Below, piece by piece: positions 16,801-25,292 of a stretch of DNA of 64,000 nt; positions within the stretch are counted from its first letter, which is position 1, and each line of letters opens with the position of its first letter. The DNA lies in assembly GCA_964475205.1 (NCBI GenBank), contig CAYYVQ010000004.1:1-64000 (forward strand), read 5' to 3'. This DNA comes from CAYSRM01 sp964475205. Lineage in GTDB: Bacteria; Verrucomicrobiota; Kiritimatiellia; UBA8416; CAYSRM01. A program made the position numbers and the translations under genes. The notes beneath the pieces were generated by a model, which was not told the origin of the DNA, did not search any database, and saw only the letters and a program-made list of their open reading frames with translations.

Positions 16801-18852
16801 TTAATCTTCTTCTTTCTGAGCCTCCGCAATAACCTTCTGAGCAACATTGGAGGGAACCTGCTCGTACCGAGAAAACTCCATCTCGAAAGAACCCTGGCCG
16901 GCAGTCATACTGCGCAACTCCGCACAATACTTGAACAATTCTGCCTGCGGCACGTCGGCGGTTATGACCTGCATGCCTTCCTCCGGGCTCATGCCCAGAA
17001 TTCTGCCGCGCCGCTGATTAAGATCTCCGTTGACATCCCCCAGATGCTGATCGGTTATTGTAACCTTAACTGTCATGATAGGCTCCAGCAGAACCGGCTT
17101 GGCCTTGCTCATGGCTTCTCTGAACGCTTTGGATGCCGCAATTTTAAAGGCCACTTCCGAAGAATCCACGTCATGGTACGAGCCGTCATAAACGGTTATT
17201 TTAACATCTGTGACAGGATATCCGGCGACTGCTCCCGACTTCATGCCTTCAACCAGGCCCTTCTGCACTGCCGGCATGAATCCTCCGGGTATAACTCCGC
17301 CCACGATTGCGTCCACAAACCAGTCCTCGTCTTCAGGCTGTTTGGGTTCCACTTTGAGGTAAACCTCGCCATACTGCCCGCGTCCGCCGGATTGTTTCTT
17401 ATGTTTGTGATGGCCGTCACCCTGGGCGGTAACAGTTTCGTGATATGGAACCCTCGGGGTTTTCAGGTTCACCTCGACGTTGCTTCTGCGTTTCATAAGG
17501 CTTACCGCAACATCGATATGGACGTCGCCAAGTCCCGACAAAACCGTCTCATGAGTCTCGCTGTCTCTCCTGAAATTCAAGGTGGGATCCTCTTCTGTAA
17601 CTCTTGCCAGAGCAGTGCCCAGCTTATCTTCGTCGGCCTGGGTCTTTGCAAACACGGCCATGAAATAAACAGGACTGGGAAGTTCAATTTCAGGCATTGT
17701 CCTCTCTGAACCGCCTCCACAAAGCGTATCTCCAAACCCGGTATCTTTCAGTTTGGGAATAGCTACAATCTCTCCAGGCATTGCAGAATCCACGGAATCC
17801 TGTTCCTTTCCGTTCACGACCAGGAGAGACCCGGCCTTTTCCTTATGCGACAGCGAAGCATTCATTATCTCCGCATCCTTTTGGAGCTTTCCACCGAAAA
17901 CCCGCACAAATGAAAGTTTTCCCACAAAGGGATCGTTCACGCTGCGCCATACCTGCGCCACAAGCCCGCCTTCAGGATCAACATTAACGGCGTTGCCTTC
18001 AGCGTCTGTAATTTCCCTGTCCGCCGGAGAAGGGAAAAACCTTTGTGCGCCGGTCATAAGTTCTTCTATCCCGAGATCTTTCAAGGGCATGCATACAAAA
18101 ACCGGCACAAGCCCGCCGTCCACAACAGCCTTCCTGAGACCGTTGGCAACCTCGTCAGCCGAAAGTGTTTCTCCGCCAAGGAATTTCTCTATCAATTCAT
18201 CATTGGTCTCGGCGGCTTTCTCCGTAAGACCGGACCTTGCTTCTTCAACCTGGTCCTTCACAGCATCAGGCGCTTCGCCATCGCCAAGAACATCAACAAC
18301 ACCGCTGCCGTCCGGAAGCGGCAAAGTCACCGGAACACAGCAGTCGCCGAATGTGCTCTGTATGTCGGATAGTATCTTTGAAAAATCAGTGTTATCCTTA
18401 TCAAGACCTGTAATAACGATTGAACGGGCAAGGCCGTTCTGTTCGCAGGCTTTCCAAACCTTGTGCGTCCCCACCTGGATGCCGGAGGCCGCGTCAATGG
18501 CTATAAGACCGGTCTCGCACGCCCGGCAGGCACACAATACTTCGCCGAAAAAGTCCATATACCCCGGCGTGTCTATAAACACTAAACGCGTTTCCTTGCC
18601 GCCGGCCTTATGAGTCGCCGCAAACGGCTTGGCGGAAATGGTTATTTTCCGGTCCTTCTCCTCGTCAGTGTAGTCGGCCATGCTGCTGCCGGAATCCACC
18701 AGGCCCATCCTGCTGTTAACCCCCAGCTTGTAAAGCAGAGCATCAGCCAGGGTCGTTTTGCCGCTTGAGGTGTGCCCCATTAGTCCAAAAGTTCTGACAT
18801 CGCTTACAGGTATATCACTCATATCACTCAACTCCCGTAGTACTTGTTTCAT
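16801..18852 (-). CDS. EF-G-like translational GTPase paralogue
   Basis: A 683-residue protein with EF-G domain order: G domain, domain II, and domains III-V (RGQYGEVYLKVEP, GRILGMSPEEG, FKYCAELRSMTAGQGSFEMEF). The P-loop reads GHTSSGKTTL (about 26-35) and G3 is DTPGYMDFFGEV, but the G4 base-recognition site reads ITGLDKDNTDF rather than the canonical NKxD. This places it with the FusA2/EF-G-2-like paralogues of uncertain function, not the main translocase. A Met at residue 11 (18822) is an alternative start. It lies just downstream of tRNA-Arg. Confidence 0.85.
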   Translation of the reverse strand: MKQVLRELSDMSDIPVSDVRTFGLMGHTSSGKTTLADALLYKLGVNSRMGLVDSGSSMADYTDEEKDRKITISAKPFAATHKAGGKETRLVFIDTPGYMDFFGEVLCACRACETGLIAIDAASGIQVGTHKVWKACEQNGLARSIVITGLDKDNTDFSKILSDIQSTFGDCCVPVTLPLPDGSGVVDVLGDGEAPDAVKDQVEEARSGLTEKAAETNDELIEKFLGGETLSADEVANGLRKAVVDGGLVPVFVCMPLKDLGIEELMTGAQRFFPSPADREITDAEGNAVNVDPEGGLVAQVWRSVNDPFVGKLSFVRVFGGKLQKDAEIMNASLSHKEKAGSLLVVNGKEQDSVDSAMPGEIVAIPKLKDTGFGDTLCGGGSERTMPEIELPSPVYFMAVFAKTQADEDKLGTALARVTEEDPTLNFRRDSETHETVLSGLGDVHIDVAVSLMKRRSNVEVNLKTPRVPYHETVTAQGDGHHKHKKQSGGRGQYGEVYLKVEPKQPEDEDWFVDAIVGGVIPGGFMPAVQKGLVEGMKSGAVAGYPVTDVKITVYDGSYHDVDSSEVAFKIAASKAFREAMSKAKPVLLEPIMTVKVTITDQHLGDVNGDLNQRRGRILGMSPEEGMQVITADVPQAELFKYCAELRSMTAGQGSFEMEFSRYEQVPSNVAQKVIAEAQKEED

Positions 18853-18915
18853 CGTTTTGACCGCAAAAAAGCGTGATTATGCCACATCCTGTTAACTTGC
18901 GCAACACGCAAAACA

Positions 18916-18992
18916 TGGCGCGCCCGGCAGGAGTCGAACCTGCAACCACCTGATCCGAAGTCAGGTGCTCTGTCCAGTTGAGCTACGGGCGC
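18916..18992 (-). tRNA. tRNA-Arg (anticodon TCG)
   Basis: Cloverleaf read on the minus strand: acceptor GCGCCCG/CGGGCGC, D arm AGCTC-GAGC, anticodon stem ACCTGA/TCAGGT with loop CTTCGGA giving anticodon TCG (decodes CGA), and T arm GCAGG-TTCGACT-CCTGC. Discriminator G, and CCA is encoded at 18918-18916. Confidence 0.97.
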
Positions 18993-19044
18993 AGAGATCA
19001 GCAGTTACGGTAGACCGGCATATTGAGACGGTCCGCATTACATA

Positions 19045-20382
19045 TTATTGCGGCTGATTTTTCCCGGACGATCGATGTCGTTTCCTGGCGCGGAATTCGG
19101 GCGCTTCTTTCACGCACTCGCCGAGAATCTTGAGCGATTTGCCGATCAAATGCAAGCTGTCCGGTTTCAGCTCCGCCGGCTGACTGCCAACGTCTTTCCA
19201 GCCGGGCGTCTCCAGGTCATCGGAAGGCAAAGCAAGATTGTCCCAGTTTGCAAAGAGCCTTCCCCAATGACTGTGGATCAGGTCCCGCACAATCTTCTGG
19301 TGAGTGGTATACCAGTATGAATCATGGTAGATAACGCTGGCAATGTATGCCCACGGCGCCAGTATGGTTTTCAGCGACCATTCGACCGGTTTGCGCAGCG
19401 GACCCCAGTAAATTTTGTGCTGCATCCTGCTGGCAAAGGTCATTTTCTTGTAGGGTCCCACAAAATGCCAGTTCTCCTTTGCGGCATCCTGGTCTCCGAC
19501 TATCTCTATTTCCTTCGGATCTCCGCAACCAAGACCTTTTTCGTGCGCAAGCCTGATGAATTTGATTTTTAAAGGATCAAACCCCATCAGTTTTGCGGCA
19601 ACCGCGTCAATTGCCACCTGGTCGGAAGATGCCAATATCACGTCTTTTACCTGGGGCAGCATACACCTGGGGCCCGGACCGTCCCCGGCAAAGGTTCCGT
19701 CCATAACCGCCATAACGCCGCTGTGGATTTTTTTCTGGATCATGAGAAGGTCTACAAGCGTCTCATGTATGACTGGATGGGTATAATGCCTGCGTTCGTT
19801 GAGCAGACCCCCAAATGCGTTCTTCATTGCTCCGGTGGTAGTGGTGAACACATGTGTTTTCACGGTCGGCAGATGAATTATGTTCTCTCCTATAAACCGT
19901 TTCGGTATCATGAAACCGTCCGGATAAACCTCGTTAAGGCAGAGAAAATCGTCCGCGAGGTCGCCTACAGCATCCCGGATATTTATCCATTCTTCTCTTT
20001 CGTAAAGATGAACATTTCTTAGCTTGTGCGCTTCGACAACATTGACATGCTTGTTTTCGCGCTCCCCGAGATGTGCGTCTATCACCACCGTCCGGTTATG
20101 GCATCCATGCACCAGTTTCGAGTCATATCCGTCCTTTTTCAGCGCCCTGATTACCCCGTCAAGCTGCCAGGGGGTGGTCGAAGAAGCGGGAAAAAAGAAG
20201 TGCCAGCTTATGTTGATCTTCAGCGCGGTGTCTCTGTCCTTAGGCAAAACATCCTGGTAGCCGGCAAGATTCATAAGCCGGTGATAATCATTCAGCACTG
20301 TTTCTGGCTTCGTTTTGAGTATTGCAACCTTGGATTTTTTCATAATTTTGAAAGTATAATCTTTGTTTATGGCCTTATGCAA
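19045..20382 (-). CDS. DUF362 domain protein
   Basis: A 445-residue protein whose central region (about 20-300) matches DUF362: KVAILKTKPETVLNDY, HLPTVKTHVFTTTTGAMKNAFGG spread over two strands, VMDGTFAGDGPGPR and SSDQVAIDAVAAKLMGFDPLKI. DUF362 proteins often carry Fe-S clusters, but no Cys-rich motif is visible here. The C-terminal 130 residues have a hydrophobic stretch (ILAPWAYIASVIY) that may associate with membrane. The likely start is the Met at residue 14 (20343), beginning MKKSKVAIL. Function unknown. Confidence 0.7.
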   Translation of the reverse strand: MHKAINKDYTFKIMKKSKVAILKTKPETVLNDYHRLMNLAGYQDVLPKDRDTALKINISWHFFFPASSTTPWQLDGVIRALKKDGYDSKLVHGCHNRTVVIDAHLGERENKHVNVVEAHKLRNVHLYEREEWINIRDAVGDLADDFLCLNEVYPDGFMIPKRFIGENIIHLPTVKTHVFTTTTGAMKNAFGGLLNERRHYTHPVIHETLVDLLMIQKKIHSGVMAVMDGTFAGDGPGPRCMLPQVKDVILASSDQVAIDAVAAKLMGFDPLKIKFIRLAHEKGLGCGDPKEIEIVGDQDAAKENWHFVGPYKKMTFASRMQHKIYWGPLRKPVEWSLKTILAPWAYIASVIYHDSYWYTTHQKIVRDLIHSHWGRLFANWDNLALPSDDLETPGWKDVGSQPAELKPDSLHLIGKSLKILGECVKEAPEFRARKRHRSSGKNQPQ

Positions 20383-20721
20383 GCAGAGGTTGTGATAACA
20401 GGTTATACAAAGCCACAGGTGGTTATTGGCCTGAGCTATTCATGAAAAAAGCCAGGCAAGTTGTAAACTGTTCGGATGAGGTGCTATGTGTTTACAATGT
20501 CGAGCGAAGTTTTTACGATGAACTGTACGGTCCAAACGGAATGGGAAAGAAGTACAGCAGGTTATTCTTCAACCTGCTGCTGAGGCAGGGTTTGACGTAC
20601 AGGAAAAAACGCCTGACACCTTTTGTTGCGGCCGAAGGCCGCTGGGAACGCCAAGAATTGTTGTATTGACTATATCGATCCGGGCTTGAGTCGGATTTTA
20701 CCTGATGGTATCGTGCGGGGC
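20383..20721. other. Divergent intergenic region with palindromes
   Basis: About 340 bases between the DUF362 gene and the nucleotidyltransferase. It holds two palindromes: an AGCAGGTT...AACCTGCT hairpin (20552-20579) and GCGGCC-GAA-GGCCGC (20628-20642), the same pair in the same order as at 21797-21850. A 75-codon plus-strand frame (20442-20669) crosses both palindromes and looks non-coding. Confidence 0.5.
20552..20642. repeat. Two-hairpin repeat, copy 1
   Basis: Palindrome GTACAGCAGGTT-NTTCTNC-AACCTGCTG followed about 50 bases later by GCGGCC-GAA-GGCCGC. Copy 2 is at 21797-21850 with a shorter spacer, so the nucleotidyltransferase gene is bracketed by two copies in the same orientation. 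Confidence 0.65.
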
Positions 20722-21633
20722 ATGAAAAAAACACTTGTAATACTGGCTGCGGGAATAGGACGCAGATACGGGGGGCCCAAGCAGATGGATCCTGTGGGAC
20801 CTTCAGGAGAATTTATTATCGATTATTCGATCTATGACGCGTTGAGAACCGGGTTCCAGAAAATCGTATTTGTGATTTCGAGGAAAATAGAAAATGACTT
20901 CAAAAGCACAATCGGTTCACGCATTTCAGAACATGTGGAGACTGACTATGTGTTCCAGGACTTAGACGCCCTGCCCGATGGCTTTGCGCCGCCGCCGGAA
21001 AGAAAGAAGCCGTGGGGAACCGGTCATGCGCTGTTGGTGAGCAAAAGCGCAATAAGTGGAAAATTCGCTGTAATCAATGCCGACGATTTTTACGGCCGTC
21101 AATCTTACACTATTCTCTCGAACTTCCTGGATTCCGTCGAACCCGAAGCATCCGAGTATGCAATGGTGGGATTTGCACTGAATAATACCGTCTCAAAACA
21201 CGGCTCCGTGGCCAGAGGCATATGCAAGATGGACTCCAACGGCCATCTTGCTGATATAGTAGAGCGAACCCAGGTTGAGCTTCGCGAGAAAATGCCGGGC
21301 TACGTGGATGAAAGCGGTCAATGGCTGCCGTTGACAGGACACGAACTTGTTTCCATGAATATGTGGGGCTTCACACCTTCAATTTTCCCGCGCCTTGAGA
21401 CCGAATTCAGAATGTTCCTTGCCGATTGCGCCGGGGAACCTTCTGAAGAATTTTTCATTCCTCTTGTTGTTGATAACCTGATAAAACGTCAAGAGGCAAC
21501 AGTTCGAGTCCTGGAAACACCTTGCGCATGGACAGGTGTTACCTACAAGGATGACAGGGAAATTGTTGTGGCCCGCATTTCCAGCCTCATCAAGGCAGGA
21601 GAGTATCCTGAAAAACTGTGGGGGAGAGGTTAG
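20722..21633 (+). CDS. NDP-sugar-type nucleotidyltransferase
   Basis: A 303-residue GT-A-fold nucleotidyltransferase. The N-terminal LAAGIGRRYGGPKQMDPVGP (about 8-27) is the nucleotide-binding signature, AVINADDFYG (about 112-121) carries the metal-binding aspartates, and WGTGHALLV binds the base. This type is usually called sugar-phosphate nucleotidylyltransferase; the exact sugar or alcohol is not evident. The ATG at 20722 begins the signature; longer upstream frames run through the palindrome. The stop codon lies inside a dispersed repeat (21630-21734). Confidence 0.8.
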   Translation: MKKTLVILAAGIGRRYGGPKQMDPVGPSGEFIIDYSIYDALRTGFQKIVFVISRKIENDFKSTIGSRISEHVETDYVFQDLDALPDGFAPPPERKKPWGTGHALLVSKSAISGKFAVINADDFYGRQSYTILSNFLDSVEPEASEYAMVGFALNNTVSKHGSVARGICKMDSNGHLADIVERTQVELREKMPGYVDESGQWLPLTGHELVSMNMWGFTPSIFPRLETEFRMFLADCAGEPSEEFFIPLVVDNLIKRQEATVRVLETPCAWTGVTYKDDREIVVARISSLIKAGEYPEKLWGRG

Positions 21634-21734
21634 CCCGCATATCTCACGGAATTTCGTAGCCAGAGCGTAGAGAGTGCCCCTGCGGGGGTGCTATCCGCGC
21701 TCGCAGCAGGAATTTTGCAAGAAATGCGGGTTAG
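21630..21734. repeat. TTAGCCCGCAT inverted-repeat element
   Basis: A 105-base element bounded by TTAGCCCGCATATCTC and the inverse GAAATGCGGGTTAG. Its left 31 bases are nearly identical to 55679-55709, and the terminal 16 bases also occur at 28514-28529. It includes the nucleotidyltransferase stop codon. It has the size and ends of a non-autonomous element. Confidence 0.6.
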
Positions 21735-21958
21735 ATTCTGAACCGATAAGTTCTGTGCGTTTTGCGTAAAAGATTGGATACAACCTTGCCTGATGAGTAC
21801 AGCAGGTTGTTCTCCAACCTGCTGGTGTTTTGATTGCGGCCAAAGGCCGCCTTAAGAGGAGAAAGAACTCATTGGCCACTGGTTTAACGGCTCGCCAACG
21901 TGGCGAAAGTGGATTATTCGCGCAAAGCGCGAATAACCCAACGTTGCACGGAGGGTTT
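21634..21958. other. Repeat-filled intergenic region
   Basis: The 325 bases between the nucleotidyltransferase and the outer-membrane protein consist almost wholly of repeats: the inverted-repeat element to 21734, the two-hairpin repeat at 21797-21850, and a perfect 10-base-pair hairpin TTATTCGCGC-AAA-GCGCGAATAA at 21914-21936. A GGAGGG Shine-Dalgarno sequence for the next gene lies at about 21950-21955. No gene is seen. Confidence 0.6.
21797..21850. repeat. Two-hairpin repeat, copy 2
   Basis: AGCAGGTT-GTTCTCC-AACCTGCT followed by GCGGCC-AAA-GGCCGC. See copy 1 at 20552-20642; the two hairpins recur in the same order, which argues for a composite repeat and not for two chance palindromes. Confidence 0.65.
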
Positions 21959-22762
21959 ATGTTTCATACAAAGCAATGTTCTTTGAAATGGCGTTTGTTG
22001 TTTGTGCTTTTTGTCTCCGTTCTTCAAACAGACGCAGCGGAAACTGAAGTTCATGTAAAAGCAGAAATCGTATCCTCCCACTTGTGGCGCGGCCGGGTGC
22101 TTAGCGATAGTTCCTGTTTCCAGCCTTCTGTTTCCATTTTGTCAGGCGGCCTTGGGCTGAATTTGTGGGGAACATTTGATCTTGAGTCAGATTCCGGATC
22201 GAAGCGCCGCAACAGACTGGATGCAACCGCCTATTATTCAGCCAGGCACGGGAAATACCTGTTCACGGGGGGGCTTGTGGGATATTTCCACCAGGATGAT
22301 CCTGAAGCCCATGCCCGAAATACAGGCGAAATATTTGCAGGCTATTCTTTAAATATGCTGCTTTCCCCGTCAATGACCTTTTACTACGACTTCGATGAGG
22401 TGGCAGGCTACTACGCCTCTTTCTCTGTAGCCCACAGCCTGTGGGTGACAAAAGGTTTATCCAGCCTTGATATGCAGCTTTCCATAGGGGGCGGCAACGA
22501 GGATTACGCAGCCTCGCTCCTGAAATTCGAAAACGAGGACACAGGGGAAAACTACAAGCCGGACGGAGAAACACTGATGGATCTGACATTGCGGTTGTCC
22601 ATGCCAATAGAACTTGGCCGGAATGTCCGGCTCGTTCCCGGCGCAAGATATATGCGGCTGCTGGACCACGATGCCAGGCAGGCAGCAAGAGATGCAGGTG
22701 AAGACACAGATTCGGTTGCGGCTGTCATCGCGTTGATTGTGGGCGCAGGCGGGAACCTGTAG
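21959..22762 (+). CDS. Secreted outer-membrane beta-barrel-like protein
   Basis: A 267-residue exported protein. A signal peptide (about 1-24, basic MFHTKQCSLKWR then LLFVLFVSVLQTDA) is followed by alternating beta strands ending in aromatic residues, such as AEIVSSHLWRGRVLS, LGLNLWGTFDLES, DATAYYSARHGKYLF and MTFYYDFDEVAGYYASFSV. SHLWRG near the N terminus resembles the TIGR02001/gcw_chp outer-membrane proteins. Start at the ATG 21959 because of the GGAGGG and the signal peptide; upstream frame is repeat DNA. It ends 25 bases before the convergent dnaG stop. Substrate unknown. Confidence 0.7.
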   Translation: MFHTKQCSLKWRLLFVLFVSVLQTDAAETEVHVKAEIVSSHLWRGRVLSDSSCFQPSVSILSGGLGLNLWGTFDLESDSGSKRRNRLDATAYYSARHGKYLFTGGLVGYFHQDDPEAHARNTGEIFAGYSLNMLLSPSMTFYYDFDEVAGYYASFSVAHSLWVTKGLSSLDMQLSIGGGNEDYAASLLKFENEDTGENYKPDGETLMDLTLRLSMPIELGRNVRLVPGARYMRLLDHDARQAARDAGEDTDSVAAVIALIVGAGGNL

Positions 22763-22787
22763 GTGGTATTTGGTCCATAGCCTCCGG

Positions 22788-24596
22788 CTATCCCTCCATT
22801 TCCATCTCTATAATCGTTGCGCCTGTTTCCCAGGTCCGCAACGCTTTGAGATCCATTGTAATCTGTGTGCGCCGCTCGCTGCCTTCTGGAAGAGTCTCCC
22901 TTTCGGCCTTCAACTTCTTGCGCCACATGGCAAGTATTGCGTCTTTGGCGGCATCAATAATCGACAAATCATCGCCGCGGATCTTCGACGGCTGCATCAG
23001 GACATAAGCGAAAAATTCCTGAAGTCCTTCGGGCGGATTATCCAGATAAGATATCGCTTCATGCACCTGCTCGCCTTTCTGTGAAGCGTCGAGACAAGCT
23101 TCTGCTACCGCTCTGCAAGCCTGGTCGGTAAAAAATTCAAGAGGGAGCTTTCCACGGACAAGCTTCTCTATCCCGGGATAATCCTGGATATGGATTATGC
23201 ATTCACAAAGGGCAACTTCGTCCGGAGGCCGGGATGCTTTCTTTTTCCCTCTTTTCCCCCCATTGTCCCTGCCGCCCGTCGATCTCCGGCGGGTCATGCG
23301 CTTGAGCTCGTCACCCAATGCCGACGCCGGAACTCCCAGCCTGTCGGCTGCCTCCTGGATCAATTTTGCCTTCTGAACCGAATTCGGGCTCCGGCTTATT
23401 GTTTCAAGAATCTCTCGTGATATCCTCATCAGCCCCACCTCGGTGTGAGCTTTCTCCCTGGAAGAAAGCGCCTGGATCTGATATGCAACCACGGAGACAG
23501 CGCCTTCCATCAGGGCCCGGAAAGCTTCCGTGCCTTCTTTAAGAATAAACGAATCCGGGTCCTGCCCTTCCGGCAGGGCTGCAATCCGCACAGCTACGCC
23601 GGCGTCCATAAACAACCTTGCTGTTTTGATTGCCGCATTCTGTCCGGCAACGTCCTGATCAAAGGCAATAACAACGCTGTCGGCATAGCGATTGACAATT
23701 CGCACATGGTCTTCGGTAAAGGATGTCCCCTGGGGCGCTACTGCAGTGTTAAACCCGGCCTGATGGCACCTTATGACATCCACCTGGCCTTCGCAGATAA
23801 TCGCTTCGCCGGCGTCTACTATGTTGCGCCTGGCTTTGTTGAGGCCGTAGAGAATACGGCTTTTCTTGAAGAGGGGGGTTTCCGGGGTATTAACGTATTT
23901 GGCGCCGCGGTCATCTGCCTCAAGTGTTCTTCCGCTGAAACCCACTATCCGGTCCTGCTCGTCTTGTATCGGAAACATTATCCGGTTGCGAAAGCGGTCG
24001 TAGCATCGGACGCCCGATCCCTTGCTCTTCTCCTTGCAGATCACAAGGCCAACGGTTTCAAGCTGATCAACTGTATAGTTTTTCTTCTCAGCTCCTTTTA
24101 GCACCGCGTCCCACTGGTCCGGCGCAAAGCCGATCATGAATTCCTCAACGGTGTTCTGATCCAGTTCTCTCTTTTTCAGGTAGGCGCGCGCAACAGCCGC
24201 GCTTCGCCCTTTGAGTAATGTGCGATTATAAAATGACGCCGCGTCTTTATTGATCTTAAACAGCTCGTTCTTGTTCTTTGCGCCGGAGTCGCCCTCTTCA
24301 AGCTCTACATTTACACCGGAGCGGTCCGCCAGCATTTTTGCTGCGGTTACAAAATCAACCCCTTCGCGTTCCATGATAAACCCGAAAACATCCCCCCCGG
24401 CGCCGCAACCGAAACAGTGCCATATCTGACGCTGGGGATTAACGTGAAAAGACGGAGTCTTCTCCTTGTGAAACGGGCATATTGCTTTGTAGGTTGATCC
24501 GGATTTTTTCAGATTCAGATACGATTGTAGAACCTCGACAATATCGTTTCGGAACCGAATCTCCTCAAGAATTCTTTTTGATATTATTCGCGCCAT
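22788..24596 (-). CDS. dnaG: DNA primase DnaG
   Basis: Makes RNA primers for replication. The N-terminal zinc ribbon is complete (Cys40, His43, Cys61, Cys64 in CPFHKEKTPSF and CFGCG), followed by the RNA polymerase core with YGLNKARR, EGQVDVIRCHQAGF (toprim Glu) and AFDQDVAGQNA (toprim Asp), and a C-terminal DnaB-interacting domain. I chose the ATG at 24596 (602 residues), where the protein reads MARIISKRILEEIRFRNDIV; a start at 24641 would add 15 residues not typical of the family. It follows cvpA on the same strand. Confidence 0.96.
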   Translation of the reverse strand: MARIISKRILEEIRFRNDIVEVLQSYLNLKKSGSTYKAICPFHKEKTPSFHVNPQRQIWHCFGCGAGGDVFGFIMEREGVDFVTAAKMLADRSGVNVELEEGDSGAKNKNELFKINKDAASFYNRTLLKGRSAAVARAYLKKRELDQNTVEEFMIGFAPDQWDAVLKGAEKKNYTVDQLETVGLVICKEKSKGSGVRCYDRFRNRIMFPIQDEQDRIVGFSGRTLEADDRGAKYVNTPETPLFKKSRILYGLNKARRNIVDAGEAIICEGQVDVIRCHQAGFNTAVAPQGTSFTEDHVRIVNRYADSVVIAFDQDVAGQNAAIKTARLFMDAGVAVRIAALPEGQDPDSFILKEGTEAFRALMEGAVSVVAYQIQALSSREKAHTEVGLMRISREILETISRSPNSVQKAKLIQEAADRLGVPASALGDELKRMTRRRSTGGRDNGGKRGKKKASRPPDEVALCECIIHIQDYPGIEKLVRGKLPLEFFTDQACRAVAEACLDASQKGEQVHEAISYLDNPPEGLQEFFAYVLMQPSKIRGDDLSIIDAAKDAILAMWRKKLKAERETLPEGSERRTQITMDLKALRTWETGATIIEMEMEG

Positions 24597-24656
24597 ATCG
24601 GCAATTCCTTCCCCCACCGGCCGCGACGCCGGCCTGGCCAATTGGGCAAAACCGGA

Positions 24657-25187
24657 TCAACGATCCTTTTCCTTTTGACTCGGCGAAGGCGGTTTTCTTT
24701 CCTTGAATTCTTCACGAACTGCCGGCATCGCTCGAAGAACCGCTCTGCCAAGAATCGATTCGCTGCCGAAAACCCGGTTCAAATAATCGTGCGGCCACAG
24801 GTTGATCCCCAGCAGAACAATCGCCACAAGAAATACAGAGCTGATAAATCCGGCAACCAGTCCGGCCATCTTATCAAATTTTTCCGCAACAACCACTTTC
24901 ATTACCCGTTTGAGAACAAATCGCAATACGAGCATGAGCGCAAAGGAAAACACAACTGTAGCAACAAAAGCAAACGCATAGCTCGACCGGGCATCCAGTC
25001 TTGAGCGTTCGGTAAGCCATGCGCCAAAAGGATTGCAGAACCTGATGCCGAACATAAACGCGGTTACAATGCTGAGCAGCCTGGCTAGTTCCCCTGATAA
25101 TCCGCGTTTAACGCCAAGAAGGCTTCCAATGGCAATTACCGTAAAAGCAGCTATGTCAACGACATTAGGTACAGGAAAATTCTCCAT
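24657..25187 (-). CDS. CvpA family membrane protein
   Basis: A 176-residue inner-membrane protein with four hydrophobic segments (about 8-28, 34-50, 68-90, 105-130), basic/glycine motif GLKRGLSGELARLLS-like (here GVKRGLSGELARLLS) characteristic of CvpA, and a charged C-terminal tail. The family is linked to colicin V production and envelope stress tolerance. It lies between the TPR lipoprotein and dnaG on the same strand. Confidence 0.8.
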   Translation of the reverse strand: MENFPVPNVVDIAAFTVIAIGSLLGVKRGLSGELARLLSIVTAFMFGIRFCNPFGAWLTERSRLDARSSYAFAFVATVVFSFALMLVLRFVLKRVMKVVVAEKFDKMAGLVAGFISSVFLVAIVLLGINLWPHDYLNRVFGSESILGRAVLRAMPAVREEFKERKPPSPSQKEKDR

Positions 25188-25292
25188 GACTCACTCTGTT
25201 AATAAACCCGGCCGGGTATGCCTGCAAGGCAGCAGGAGCAACCAGCATGCGCCGGCATACCGTTTCGCGGAAAAAGCGCGCTGGCTGCCATT

